Shown here: positions 1-6,907 of the stretch, in pieces
Position numbering within the stretch: the stretch's first letter is position 1
How the letters are laid out: every line of letters starts with the position of its first letter
Program-made: the position numbers and the translations under genes
The notes under the pieces: generated by a model
Seen by the model: the letters and a program-made list of their open reading frames with translations, nothing else
Database searches by the model: none
What the model was told of the DNA's origin: nothing
DNA from: an uncultured Spirochaetaceae bacterium
Lineage (GTDB): Bacteria > Spirochaetota > Spirochaetia > Treponematales > Treponemataceae
Reading direction: 5' to 3'
Length of the DNA stretch: 11,063 bases
Assembly: GCA_902796985.1 (NCBI GenBank)
Contig: CADBRC010000008.1
Span: 1-11,063 of the forward strand

Positions 1-1
1 A

Positions 2-265
2 GTCTCCGAGACAATAAAGCGGCCTTCGACGATTTCCGTGACCGCGCCCAACGAGCGGGGCAGGCCCTTCACGATAAACGACGCGGGCGGCCTCCTTGCC
101 CGCATCATCCAGCACGAGAACGACCACCTGAACGGCATCCTCTACATCGACAGGGGCGACGAGGACTTCAAGAACAAGACGATTGAAAACTTCAAGAAGA
201 AAGCCGAACGGGCTGCCCTCAAGGCCGCGAAGAAAGCCGCCAGAAAGTCCAGGAAGGAAGACTAG
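2..265 (+). CDS. def: Peptide deformylase, C-terminal half (5' end outside window)
   Basis: This is the 3' part of peptide deformylase, the cytoplasmic metalloenzyme that removes the formyl group from the N-terminal methionine of new proteins. The reading frame is open from base 2, so the gene begins upstream of the window. About 87 residues are visible of a usual 165-170. The zinc-binding HExxH motif is present as HENDH at 113-127, inside the family pattern QHExDHLxG. The two histidines are metal ligands and the glutamate is the catalytic base. The other key motif, EGCLS with the cysteine ligand, would lie just upstream and cannot be seen. The protein ends in a lysine/alanine/arginine-rich tail of about 25 residues, longer and more basic than in many homologues. 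The stop codon is three bases before the fmt start, the classic def-fmt pairing. A GTG at 38 is internal, not the start. Confidence 0.95.
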   Translation, partial: VSETIKRPSTISVTAPNERGRPFTINDAGGLLARIIQHENDHLNGILYIDRGDEDFKNKTIENFKKKAERAALKAAKKAARKSRKED

Positions 266-268
266 GCC

Positions 269-1282
269 ATGCTCCGTGTCTTATACGGCGGAAGCCCTGC
301 CGCATCCGCAAAAACACTGGAACTTATTCTCAAGGACAGCGCGATGTCTTCCTCCGTTCCGTCGGAGGCATACAAGATTGTCGCCGTGCTGACCAACCCG
401 CCCTCCGCGAAGGGGCGGCACAAGGAGCTGATTCCCACGGAGGTCGCCCAGTATGCCGAAATCTGGAACCGGGCGCGCGGCGACGACATAAAAATCCTGA
501 CCCCGGAACACCTGAAGGAGGAAGCGAGGAACGAGATTTCTGCCATACAGCCGGACATCTTCGTCTGCTTCGCTTACGGGCATATACTCGGGCCCAAATT
601 CCTGTCCATGTTCAAGTACGGCGTGGTCAACCTGCATCCCTCCCTTCTGCCCAAGTACCGGGGGGCGACTCCTGTCCCTGCCGCAATCCTGAACCAGGAT
701 ACGGAGACGGGCTTCTCCCTGCAGAAGATGGTGCTCGGAATTGACGAGGGCGACGTGCTCTACGAGGAGCGGATGGGGCTTACCGGCACGGAGACGGCGG
801 AGCTGCTTCTGGGCAAGGCTGCCCTCTTCGGGGGTATCGCCGTGACGACCCTGCTCCGCCACGTGGCAAAAGAGGGGGAGCTGCCCCCGTCCAAGCCGCA
901 GGAAGGAACCCCGAGTTACTGCACGACGATAAAGAAAGAGGACGGACGCATAAACTGGAGCAACAGCGCACTGCAGATAGACGCGCAGATCAGGGCCTAC
1001 ACTCCCTGGCCGGGCTGCTATACGAGTTCCGGCGGAATGCAGCTCAGGATTCTGAAGGCGGCGGCGGCGAGCAAAGTCGCTTCGCAGGACACGTCAATCA
1101 CGCAGAACACGGGAGCCGTTCCGGGAACGGTCCTGTCCTACTCCAAGCAGAGGGGCATACTGGTGCAGACCGGTGACGGGGTCCTGCTCGTTACGGAGCT
1201 GCAGTGGCAGGCAAAGAAAGCGATGGACTACAAGTCCTTCATGAACGGGGCGCGGAATTTTATCGGCTCGGTTCTGGAATAG
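269..1282 (+). CDS. fmt: Methionyl-tRNA formyltransferase
   Basis: This enzyme transfers a formyl group from 10-formyltetrahydrofolate to the amino group of Met-tRNA(fMet), making the initiator tRNA for translation. It has 337 residues, slightly longer than the usual 310-320. The N-terminal Rossmann-like formyltransferase domain covers about residues 1-200. The folate-site signature SLLPKYRG is at 125-132. The catalytic set known from the family is present: Asn121, His123 (in NLHPS) and Asp159 (in GIDEGD). The C-terminal OB-like tRNA-binding domain spans about 215-330. Extra length sits near residues 24-34 and 264-284. The ATG at 269 is chosen because the first residues (VLYGGSP) line up with the family's opening strand, and an AGGAAGG ribosome-binding site lies in the last codons of def. 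Co-transcription with def is very likely. The product is removed by Def after translation, so the pair is functionally linked. Confidence 0.97.
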   Translation: MLRVLYGGSPAASAKTLELILKDSAMSSSVPSEAYKIVAVLTNPPSAKGRHKELIPTEVAQYAEIWNRARGDDIKILTPEHLKEEARNEISAIQPDIFVCFAYGHILGPKFLSMFKYGVVNLHPSLLPKYRGATPVPAAILNQDTETGFSLQKMVLGIDEGDVLYEERMGLTGTETAELLLGKAALFGGIAVTTLLRHVAKEGELPPSKPQEGTPSYCTTIKKEDGRINWSNSALQIDAQIRAYTPWPGCYTSSGGMQLRILKAAAASKVASQDTSITQNTGAVPGTVLSYSKQRGILVQTGDGVLLVTELQWQAKKAMDYKSFMNGARNFIGSVLE

Positions 1283-1337
1283 GGACGCACAGGCCGGTAA
1301 TCTCACAAGATCATAATAAAAGGAAAAGGAAGCTATC

Positions 1338-2393
1338 ATGGACGAAAGGGATATAGTGAACACAGCGGACACAGGCAAGACCGGCTTCGGCCGGAAGATA
1401 AAGGACGGCATCAAGGGCCAGGTGGACGGCCTCGCATACGGCGGCAAACCGCTTTTCTTTACGATGATACTGACCCTCATCGTCACGGTCGTCGCCTGCA
1501 TAGGGGTCTTCCTTGTCAGCCTGCAGGGCGAGGAAAAGGTCATGGTCCCGGATGTCGTCGGCAAGAGCCTGACGACCGCCCTGCTTGAGATGCAGCAGAA
1601 GGAGCTGTACCCCAAAATCCAGCTGCGCTACTCGGACAACGAGGGCGACGCGCTGACGATACTGGAGCAGGATCCTGCGCCCGGTGCCATCGTCAAGGCA
1701 TACCGGCGGGTCACGCTGACTGTCAGCCGGGGACAGGAGGGCAGCGGACTGGAGAACCTCGTCGGCAAGAACATAAACGACGTGCTGCCCCAGCTGAAAA
1801 AGACTTACGGCGGTGACGGCTCGCTCGTGACTGTTGCACCCCCGGTCTACAAGAAGAGCAGCAGCCCTGCCGGAACCATCCTCGCCCAGAATCCCATGGC
1901 GGGGCTTCCGATAACGGACAGGACCAGGCTTCAGCTCATCGTCAGCAAGGGAACGGAAGTGGAAACGGCTGAGGTGCCTGATTTGTCGGGCATGAAGGTG
2001 TCGGAGGCCCTTAAGGCGATGGCATCTGCCAAAGTGATATTCGACTTTACGAGCCACGAGGCATTTTCGTCAGAGAAAGCCGGTACGGTGACGAGCCAGG
2101 ACGGGGCGGGGCAGAGCGTGGGCATCTGGAGCCACGTCAAGGCAGACTTCGCCTTCGCGCCCGCCAAAGAGGGTGACGAGACTTCAAGCGGCATCCTGAA
2201 CGCGCGCATCAGCGAGTATCCCTATCCCGTGCCGATGACCGTCAAATCGAGCAGTCAGGAAGGAAAGACCGCCACGCTGGTTTCGTTCCAGCATGACGGC
2301 GGTGTAGTCAGCATCCCTTATTCCGTCGCCAAGGGCAGCACGCTTACCCTCTATGCGCTGGACAAGGAAGTCTATTCAGCGGTTGTGAACTAG
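1338..2393 (+). CDS. Membrane-anchored protein with three PASTA repeats
   Basis: This 351-residue protein starts with about 38 hydrophilic residues, followed by one membrane segment at about 39-61 and an extracytoplasmic part, so it probably spans the inner membrane once. Three PASTA repeats follow, at about 66-132 (opening VPDVVGKS), 135-205 (LVGKNINDV) and 210-275 (VPDLSGMKV). Each ends in the usual pattern of a hydrophobic strand after a Pro/Gly turn. PASTA domains are known to bind uncross-linked peptidoglycan or muropeptides, normally on Ser/Thr kinases or penicillin-binding proteins. Here there is no kinase or transpeptidase domain, and the cytoplasmic tail is short. The last 75 residues form an unassigned beta-rich region. 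A GGAAAAGGAAG purine-rich ribosome-binding site precedes the ATG. It follows fmt by 55 bases with no clear terminator between, so it may share that transcript. As I recall, treponemes carry a PASTA gene next to fmt. A structural cell-wall-sensing or septal role is inference. Confidence 0.88.
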   Translation: MDERDIVNTADTGKTGFGRKIKDGIKGQVDGLAYGGKPLFFTMILTLIVTVVACIGVFLVSLQGEEKVMVPDVVGKSLTTALLEMQQKELYPKIQLRYSDNEGDALTILEQDPAPGAIVKAYRRVTLTVSRGQEGSGLENLVGKNINDVLPQLKKTYGGDGSLVTVAPPVYKKSSSPAGTILAQNPMAGLPITDRTRLQLIVSKGTEVETAEVPDLSGMKVSEALKAMASAKVIFDFTSHEAFSSEKAGTVTSQDGAGQSVGIWSHVKADFAFAPAKEGDETSSGILNARISEYPYPVPMTVKSSSQEGKTATLVSFQHDGGVVSIPYSVAKGSTLTLYALDKEVYSAVVN

Positions 2394-2396
2394 TCT

Positions 2397-2429
2397 TACG
2401 CCTTGCAAGGCTTTCCCCTGCAAGGCGTA
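2397..2429. terminator. Bidirectional hairpin between convergent genes
   Basis: An 11-bp perfect inverted repeat (2397-2407 pairing with 2419-2429) encloses a further G-G/C-C pairing around a CTTTC loop. It fills nearly the whole 40-base gap between the stop of the PASTA gene and the stop of the minus-strand Na/Pi gene. The position and strength suggest termination for both strands. Neither side has a run of T residues, so it is not a textbook intrinsic terminator. It may instead act as an RNA-stabilising end or need a factor. Confidence 0.65.
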
Positions 2430-2433
2430 CACT

Positions 2434-4101
2434 TTACGCCGAAAGCCCTGCGGCCTGCCCCAGGGCTGAGGTAATCCGGTAGGCGTGGTCGCCGAATTTT
2501 TCTATCTGGCGCACGAGGTCTATATACATAAGCTCCGTCTTGACTTCCGCGCCGCTTTCCAGCCGCTTCCGGGCAATCTTCTTGAGCGCCTTATGCTGCG
2601 CATCAATCTGCTTCTCAATCTCCTCGGCTTGGGCAAGTTCTTCCGCAGTCCAGCTGGAATCGAGGTTCTCATGCACTATGGTGAAGGCCTGTCCTGCGAG
2701 CGAGAGGTAGGGCTGCAGCTTCTCCAGGTCTTCCTTGCTGAACTTCATGTTTTTGTCCACGCTCTTCTTGAGCATGACCCCGATGCTGTAGCACTCGTCG
2801 CTCATGCTTTCTATGTCTTCGACAATCTGCAGCATTCGCGCGACGTCGGCGGACTGGCTTTCCGTCAGCGGAAGCTTGGAGCAGGAGACCAGATATTTGG
2901 TCAGGGCCTCCTCCATCTGGTCCAGGTAGTCCTCCTTCTTGGTCAGCGGGCCGAAGTAATCTCTGACGAAGGTGTCCAGGTTTCCGCTGAAGCCCACCTG
3001 TACGCAGCGGAACATCTTCGAGACTTCTTCCGCCATCTTGAAAATCTCTTTCTCGACCAGACCGATGTGGGCGACGATGTTCTCGCGTCCTCCCGTCTCG
3101 CTGAACTCGAGCGTGTAGACGTTCTCTTCGTCCGCTTCCTTGCTCTTGATGACTTTCTTGGCAAGGGCGGCAATCTGGGTAGTGAAGGGGAGGAAGACGA
3201 GCGCCGTCATCGTCTTGAGCAGGGTATGCAGGGCCGCGATGTGGTAGCTGATTCCGTCCTGCACCGTACCGGGGACAAGGAAGTCCACGAACTTGAGCAG
3301 GGGCCTGAAGAAGACTATCGCGAAGAATGCCATGACGACGTTGAAGGTGACGTGGATGAATGCCGCCCGCTTTGCGCTTTCCCGGTTGCCCCATGCCGCG
3401 AGCACCGCGTCAATCGTGGAGCCTATTTCGCTTCCGATGACGAGCGAGGCTGAGAACTCCCAGCTTATGAGCTTGTTGTAGGCGAGCGTTATGACGATTG
3501 CCGTCGCAGCCGAGGACGAGTGGAGCAGGGCCGTTATCAAAAGGCCGATGATGACTCCGATTATCACGGAGACAAAGCCCCAGTCGTCGAGTGCAGAGAT
3601 GAAGTTGAGGTTGCCGCTGTCGGGAGCGATGGCACCTGAAAGCATTTCCAGTCCGATGAAGAGCATGGCGAATCCCATCAGGGCCTGGCCGAGGTTCTCC
3701 TGCCTGAGCTTCTTGAGGCTGGAAAGCAGGAAGCCGATGCCGAATATGGGTATGGCGAAGGACGATATCTTAAAGCTGAAGCCGAACAGGGAGACAATCC
3801 ATGCGGTTATCGTCGTTCCGATGTTCGCACCGAAGATGACCCCGACGGATTGCTCCAGAGTAAGGAGCCCCGCATTGACGGAGGTGACGACCATGACCGT
3901 CGTCGCTCCGGAAGACTGGATGATCATCGTGATGAGCATTCCCGTGATAAGGGCGAGGAAGCGGTTGCTCGTCATTAAGTTCAGGGCCTTCTTAAGGCTG
4001 TTGCCCGCGCTTTTCTGAATTCCTTCGCTCATCATCTTCATGCCGAAGAGCAGGAATCCCAGGCTGCCGCCCAGCTGGAAAATCAGTAAAACGATGTTCA
4101 T
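2434..4101 (-). CDS. Na/Pi cotransporter family protein with PhoU-like C-terminal domain
   Basis: This 555-residue inner-membrane protein belongs to the NptA/YjbB/SLC34-like family, which moves phosphate with sodium. Its membrane part (about 1-315) shows the inverted-repeat architecture of the family. The first repeat has QSSGATT (62-68) and GANIGTT (91-97). The second has HSSSAAT (194-200) and GSEIGST (223-229). These Ser/Thr-rich re-entrant motifs form the ion and phosphate site in the family. The second motif carries His in place of the Gln seen in the first. Residues about 340-550 are helical, charged and PhoU-like, a common cytoplasmic fusion thought to tune transport. The ATG at 4101 has an excellent AAGGAGG site six bases upstream. 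The gene follows the upstream minus-strand gene with a single-base gap, so translation is likely coupled. Related bacterial carriers can import or export phosphate, and direction cannot be told from sequence. Confidence 0.93.
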   Translation of the reverse strand: MNIVLLIFQLGGSLGFLLFGMKMMSEGIQKSAGNSLKKALNLMTSNRFLALITGMLITMIIQSSGATTVMVVTSVNAGLLTLEQSVGVIFGANIGTTITAWIVSLFGFSFKISSFAIPIFGIGFLLSSLKKLRQENLGQALMGFAMLFIGLEMLSGAIAPDSGNLNFISALDDWGFVSVIIGVIIGLLITALLHSSSAATAIVITLAYNKLISWEFSASLVIGSEIGSTIDAVLAAWGNRESAKRAAFIHVTFNVVMAFFAIVFFRPLLKFVDFLVPGTVQDGISYHIAALHTLLKTMTALVFLPFTTQIAALAKKVIKSKEADEENVYTLEFSETGGRENIVAHIGLVEKEIFKMAEEVSKMFRCVQVGFSGNLDTFVRDYFGPLTKKEDYLDQMEEALTKYLVSCSKLPLTESQSADVARMLQIVEDIESMSDECYSIGVMLKKSVDKNMKFSKEDLEKLQPYLSLAGQAFTIVHENLDSSWTAEELAQAEEIEKQIDAQHKALKKIARKRLESGAEVKTELMYIDLVRQIEKFGDHAYRITSALGQAAGLSA

Positions 4102-4102
4102 T

Positions 4103-4897
4103 CTAGGCCTCCTTACCGTATGCCGCGAGCTGGGTCAGTGCAGGGAATGGCGACGGGTCGTCCGCCTTTATGAGCTTGTGGAAGACAAGCGACGTGACCT
4201 TCCTGGGTGCAAACTGGAACCGCTGTTCTCCGCCGGTCTTGGTGAACTCCAGCGTCATTTCGCTGCCGTCGGAGAAAGAGAGCGTTCCCTGCGTCCACCA
4301 TGCGTCGTGGGGGAAGTCCGCCCTGAGGTATATCCCGACTGAGCTCAGAATGACCTCCCTGCCGAAGTCCAGGTGGAATTCTGCGTTGGGGTCGCGGTTG
4401 ATTCCCCAGCTCGTGTAGGGCCATTCCCCGTGGAAGCTGTTGGCAAGCAGCCCGTCTACGGCATTGCGGGAAGCAAAGACCGACTCGCCGCGGGTCTCTA
4501 CGTTGGCCCAGGTGTGCGGGTAAAGGCCCGTGTTGCCGTGGAAGTCGAAGGGGTTCAGCGCGAGGTTCCGCTCGCCTGCAGTTTCTGTACCGGCTGCCTC
4601 CCGGACATACAGGTAGTGCCTCGTGCCGGTGAAGGAGGAGGGGCTGTAGGACATCCGTGCCTCGGCAAAGGGAATGGGGAAGCTGTAAACGCCTTTGTAG
4701 AGGAGGACCGCTCCTTCCATTGCGTCGTCGAGCTTGACGAAGAGGAAGGTCTTTTCCGTGCCGTCAGCCCCGCAGGAAAGCTCTATCCTGTCCCCCTCCT
4801 GATATTCTCCGTCGTAGACAGCCCACAGCTCGTGCTGCTGGCTCTTTTCCATCTTCTTCGTGCCGTCAGGCCCCAAGACGCTGATGCGTAGATTCAT
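4103..4897 (-). CDS. Protein with discoidin (F5/8 type C)-like C-terminal domain, possible carbohydrate binding
   Basis: The 264-residue product has no signal peptide or membrane segment, so it appears cytoplasmic. The N-terminal part (about 1-105) is a beta-rich region I do not recognise. The C-terminal part (about 110-262) resembles an F5/8 type C or CBM32-like jelly roll. It opens with NLALNPFDF, has the NAVDG motif at 145-149 typical of such domains, a Trp/Tyr-rich stretch around 159-164, and a strand pattern ending in a hydrophobic strand before the C-terminus. These domains usually bind sugars, and the position directly after a polysaccharide-lyase gene fits that. There is a 19-base gap after the lyase stop. 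The start at 4897 has an AAGGA site seven bases upstream. No catalytic residues are apparent. It could be an accessory subunit for the lyase, but that is inference. Domain assignment is moderately sure; function is not. Confidence 0.75.
   Translation of the reverse strand: MNLRISVLGPDGTKKMEKSQQHELWAVYDGEYQEGDRIELSCGADGTEKTFLFVKLDDAMEGAVLLYKGVYSFPIPFAEARMSYSPSSFTGTRHYLYVREAAGTETAGERNLALNPFDFHGNTGLYPHTWANVETRGESVFASRNAVDGLLANSFHGEWPYTSWGINRDPNAEFHLDFGREVILSSVGIYLRADFPHDAWWTQGTLSFSDGSEMTLEFTKTGGEQRFQFAPRKVTSLVFHKLIKADDPSPFPALTQLAAYGKEA
4108..4114 (-). promoter_or_regulatory. Strong ribosome-binding site inside the preceding gene
   Basis: On the minus strand AAGGAGG sits six bases before the Na/Pi transporter ATG (4101). 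It lies inside the last codons of the upstream gene, whose TAG stop ends one base before that ATG. This supports the chosen start and suggests that ribosomes finishing the upstream gene reinitiate on the transporter. It is the best Shine-Dalgarno match of the minus-strand operon. Confidence 0.8.
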
Positions 4898-4916
4898 CTG
4901 ATTATCCTTATCCTGT

Positions 4917-6827
4917 CTATGTTATGTCTATGTGTATTTCGTCCGTGAATGAAATCCTGAGCCTGTAGAGGCTGCCTTTCCAAGCCCGTCCGAGCCGTTC
5001 GTCGTCGATTTTGATTTCCTCCGCCGCTATGACGGGCTGACTGTCGGCCGTGCTGATCCGTATGCTGCCCGTCTCTCCTGCCCGTATCTTGTTCCCGTCG
5101 ATGGAGGGCTTCTCGCAGAGCATCAGGTTCAGTACGGACATGCGGCCCGTTCCGTCAGTGAATGTGGCCTTGTCATGTACGGTAACGCCCGCCTCCGAGC
5201 AGGACACGCTCCGTATATATGAAAGAAGCCCTGCCTCCGGCGGGTAGCAGGGGGCGATGTCCTGGCTGATGCTGTCTCCTTCTGTCTTTACGTCTTTCGC
5301 GCGGTAGTCTGCCCCCGCCAGCTGCATCAGTCCGTTGATTTCCGGCAGATTGTGATAGGAGGACTGCATGGTCCATATCGAATAGCGGTCGGCGGAGAAG
5401 GTCTGTTTTGTGTAGCTCCCCACCCCCGCGTCTATGAGCAGGGGTTTTCCGTCTTTGTAGAGGGTGAGGCTTCCCGTGTCGTTGTGGTTGTGGCTGTCGC
5501 CGTTGCCCCCGGATTTGACCGCGAGGCTGTAGGCCCCCCTGTTCACGATGAACACGCCGACGCTCGGGTAGTATGTCGGGGTGCCGCCGTCCGCCCCTGC
5601 CGCTCCGTCCTTCCCTGTAGCACCGTCCTTCCCGGCTGCATCCGCACCGTATGCGTCCAGCTCCCGGGCCGTGTTCAAGGTCTGCAGCAGGTGGAAGAGA
5701 TTGCAGCCTTCTTCGCAGTCGGCGGACAGGCCCAGAAGCTTCTCTTTCGTGCCGGACTCCTGCCAGCTTTTCGCAGCGAAAGACTGAAGCAGGGGGCTCC
5801 GGACCCGCTTGCCGAAGAGATATTCCCGGGCACCGCTCATTCCGGCGCAGGGTGAGTAGTCCGCGAAGTTAAAGAAGTATGGACTGAATGTCCTGCCGCC
5901 CGCTCCGCCGACGTGCATGTTGACGACGTATTCGGCAATGTTCCGCAGCTTGGGCAGGGAGAACACGTCTTCCGTCAGTCCGCCCGTTACTGAGGAGATG
6001 ATGTCGGCGGCGTTGTAGAGGCAGAGGCCCGCGTGCCGGTAGTATTCCACCCCTTCGGAACAGCAGCCGTCTTCCCCGTAGTCCTTGAGGAAGCAGTCGA
6101 GCGCGTAGAGGGCTTTCTTGACCGTTTCCCTGCGCACCGCATCCGTCTGCGGGGTCAGGAATGCCGTGAGCAGGACGTTCTCGGTAATCCAGGGAGTCCA
6201 GTTGCACATGGGCTCGTCCCCGTTCCCCATCCACCAGAAGTGGCCGTTCAGATAGGGACGGATGATGCGGACCTCAAGCTCGGAGGCAATCCGTTTGCAG
6301 AGGAGCGGAGTTATACTGTCCAGTGTATCCTTGAGCAGCCTGTATATGACGGAAAGCTCTGCCGCAGTCTCGGCGGCGAAAAGGTCTATGACGGGAGTTG
6401 CAGGGGAAGGGAGGGGGTCCTGGGCTGCGTCCCTCCGGCTGCTGTTGTGGGCGGGCAGCTGCCAGCCGCTCTCTTCGCAGAGCAACATGATTCCGTCTGC
6501 CAGGTGATGTGCGTATGTGCCTTTGCCCTCGATGACTTCTGCCAGGGCGAGCAGGGCAAGGATGGCCCGCCGCCGGAAGTAGGCTTTCTCAAAGCTGACC
6601 CGGTTGCCGTCCCGGGAGAAGCGCATGTAGTCTGAGGCAAGCAGCCGGGGCCAGCCTTCGCCTCCCTCCAGTTTTTCCGCTGCTTTTGCGGCTTCTGCTG
6701 ACACGTAGTCCCTCATGCAGGCGGGCAGCCCCCCGCGGAAAGCCCCTGTGTCCGGGGCTGAAAGAGGGCTGAGTGTGCTGAACCGGGCCGGCAGCCTGCA
6801 TGCGTATCGGTAAAAAGTGTCTTCCAT
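4917..6827 (-). CDS. Heparinase II/III-family polysaccharide lyase, cytoplasmic
   Basis: This 636-residue protein matches heparinase II/III-like (alginate-lyase-like) enzymes, which cleave uronate-containing polysaccharides by beta-elimination. Counting from the ATG at 6827, an alpha/alpha-toroid region runs over about 60-385 and includes NWTPW at 209-213 and SEGVEYY at 257-263, a likely source of the catalytic Tyr. The heparinase II/III beta-sandwich follows at about 420-636 with the hallmark HNHND (446-450) and LIDAG a few residues later. The usual His/Tyr/Asn active-site set is therefore plausible. There is no signal peptide, so the protein should act inside the cell. Residues 399-416 form six Gly-X-Y triplets between the two domains, which is unusual. 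A TTG at 6863 would add 12 residues, but it lies within the promoter spacer, so ATG 6827 is preferred. No clear Shine-Dalgarno precedes it. The substrate is unknown. It is the first gene of a three-gene operon. Confidence 0.9.
   Translation of the reverse strand: MEDTFYRYACRLPARFSTLSPLSAPDTGAFRGGLPACMRDYVSAEAAKAAEKLEGGEGWPRLLASDYMRFSRDGNRVSFEKAYFRRRAILALLALAEVIEGKGTYAHHLADGIMLLCEESGWQLPAHNSSRRDAAQDPLPSPATPVIDLFAAETAAELSVIYRLLKDTLDSITPLLCKRIASELEVRIIRPYLNGHFWWMGNGDEPMCNWTPWITENVLLTAFLTPQTDAVRRETVKKALYALDCFLKDYGEDGCCSEGVEYYRHAGLCLYNAADIISSVTGGLTEDVFSLPKLRNIAEYVVNMHVGGAGGRTFSPYFFNFADYSPCAGMSGAREYLFGKRVRSPLLQSFAAKSWQESGTKEKLLGLSADCEEGCNLFHLLQTLNTARELDAYGADAAGKDGATGKDGAAGADGGTPTYYPSVGVFIVNRGAYSLAVKSGGNGDSHNHNDTGSLTLYKDGKPLLIDAGVGSYTKQTFSADRYSIWTMQSSYHNLPEINGLMQLAGADYRAKDVKTEGDSISQDIAPCYPPEAGLLSYIRSVSCSEAGVTVHDKATFTDGTGRMSVLNLMLCEKPSIDGNKIRAGETGSIRISTADSQPVIAAEEIKIDDERLGRAWKGSLYRLRISFTDEIHIDIT
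5580..5633 (-). repeat. Gly-X-Y (collagen-like) in-frame repeat with 18-base period
   Basis: Inside the lyase gene, 54 bases encode six successive Gly-X-Y triplets (GKD, GAT, GKD, GAA, GAD, GGT). At the DNA level an 11-base core, CCGTCCTTCCC read on the plus strand, occurs at 5605-5615 and again at 5623-5633, giving an 18-base period. The tract falls at the boundary between the toroid and the beta-sandwich, so it probably acts as a flexible or extended linker that grew by repeat expansion. Confidence 0.8.
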
Positions 6828-6849
6828 AAAAACAGAACCGCTCGCCGTA

Positions 6850-6879
6850 AGTATAGTTTGCAAAAGGGGCTTGTGTCAA
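6850..6879 (-). promoter_or_regulatory. Sigma-70-type promoter of the lyase operon
   Basis: On the minus strand a perfect -35 box TTGACA (6879-6874) is followed after 18 bases by a -10 box TATACT (6855-6850), five of six to consensus. Transcription would begin near 6843, giving a leader of about 15 bases before ATG 6827. The spacer contains the 8-base palindrome TTTGCAAA (6857-6864). The TTG codon at 6863 is in the spacer, upstream of the predicted start of the RNA, and so cannot be the start codon if this promoter is used. Confidence 0.75.
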
Positions 6880-6899
6880 CAAAGAGAAAGGGCTATTAT
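6871..6899 (+). promoter_or_regulatory. Possible promoter of the glycosyltransferase operon
   Basis: On the plus strand TATTAT (6894-6899) is a good -10 match. A weak -35 candidate, TTGTGT (6871-6876), lies 17 bases upstream and overlaps the -35 box of the divergent lyase promoter. RNA would start near 6906, almost at the ATG (6908), suggesting a leaderless message. The -35 match is only three of six, so this is tentative. Confidence 0.45.
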
Positions 6900-6907
6900 A
6901 ACCTGTC

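Noticed and set aside
1283..1337. Separate promoter for the PASTA gene (CATAAT at 1312-1317)
   Set aside because: No acceptable -35 box lies 16-18 bases upstream. Read-through from def-fmt is simpler.
2485..3453. Open frame of 322 codons on the plus strand
   Set aside because: It is antisense to the PhoU-like and membrane parts of the Na/Pi carrier, whose motifs are clear. The composition is low-information (Leu, Val, Arg, Asp-rich) with no domain pattern.
6828..6863. TTG start adding 12 residues to the lyase
   Set aside because: The TTG sits between the -35 and -10 boxes of a near-consensus promoter, so it would not be on the RNA. The extra residues match no family feature.
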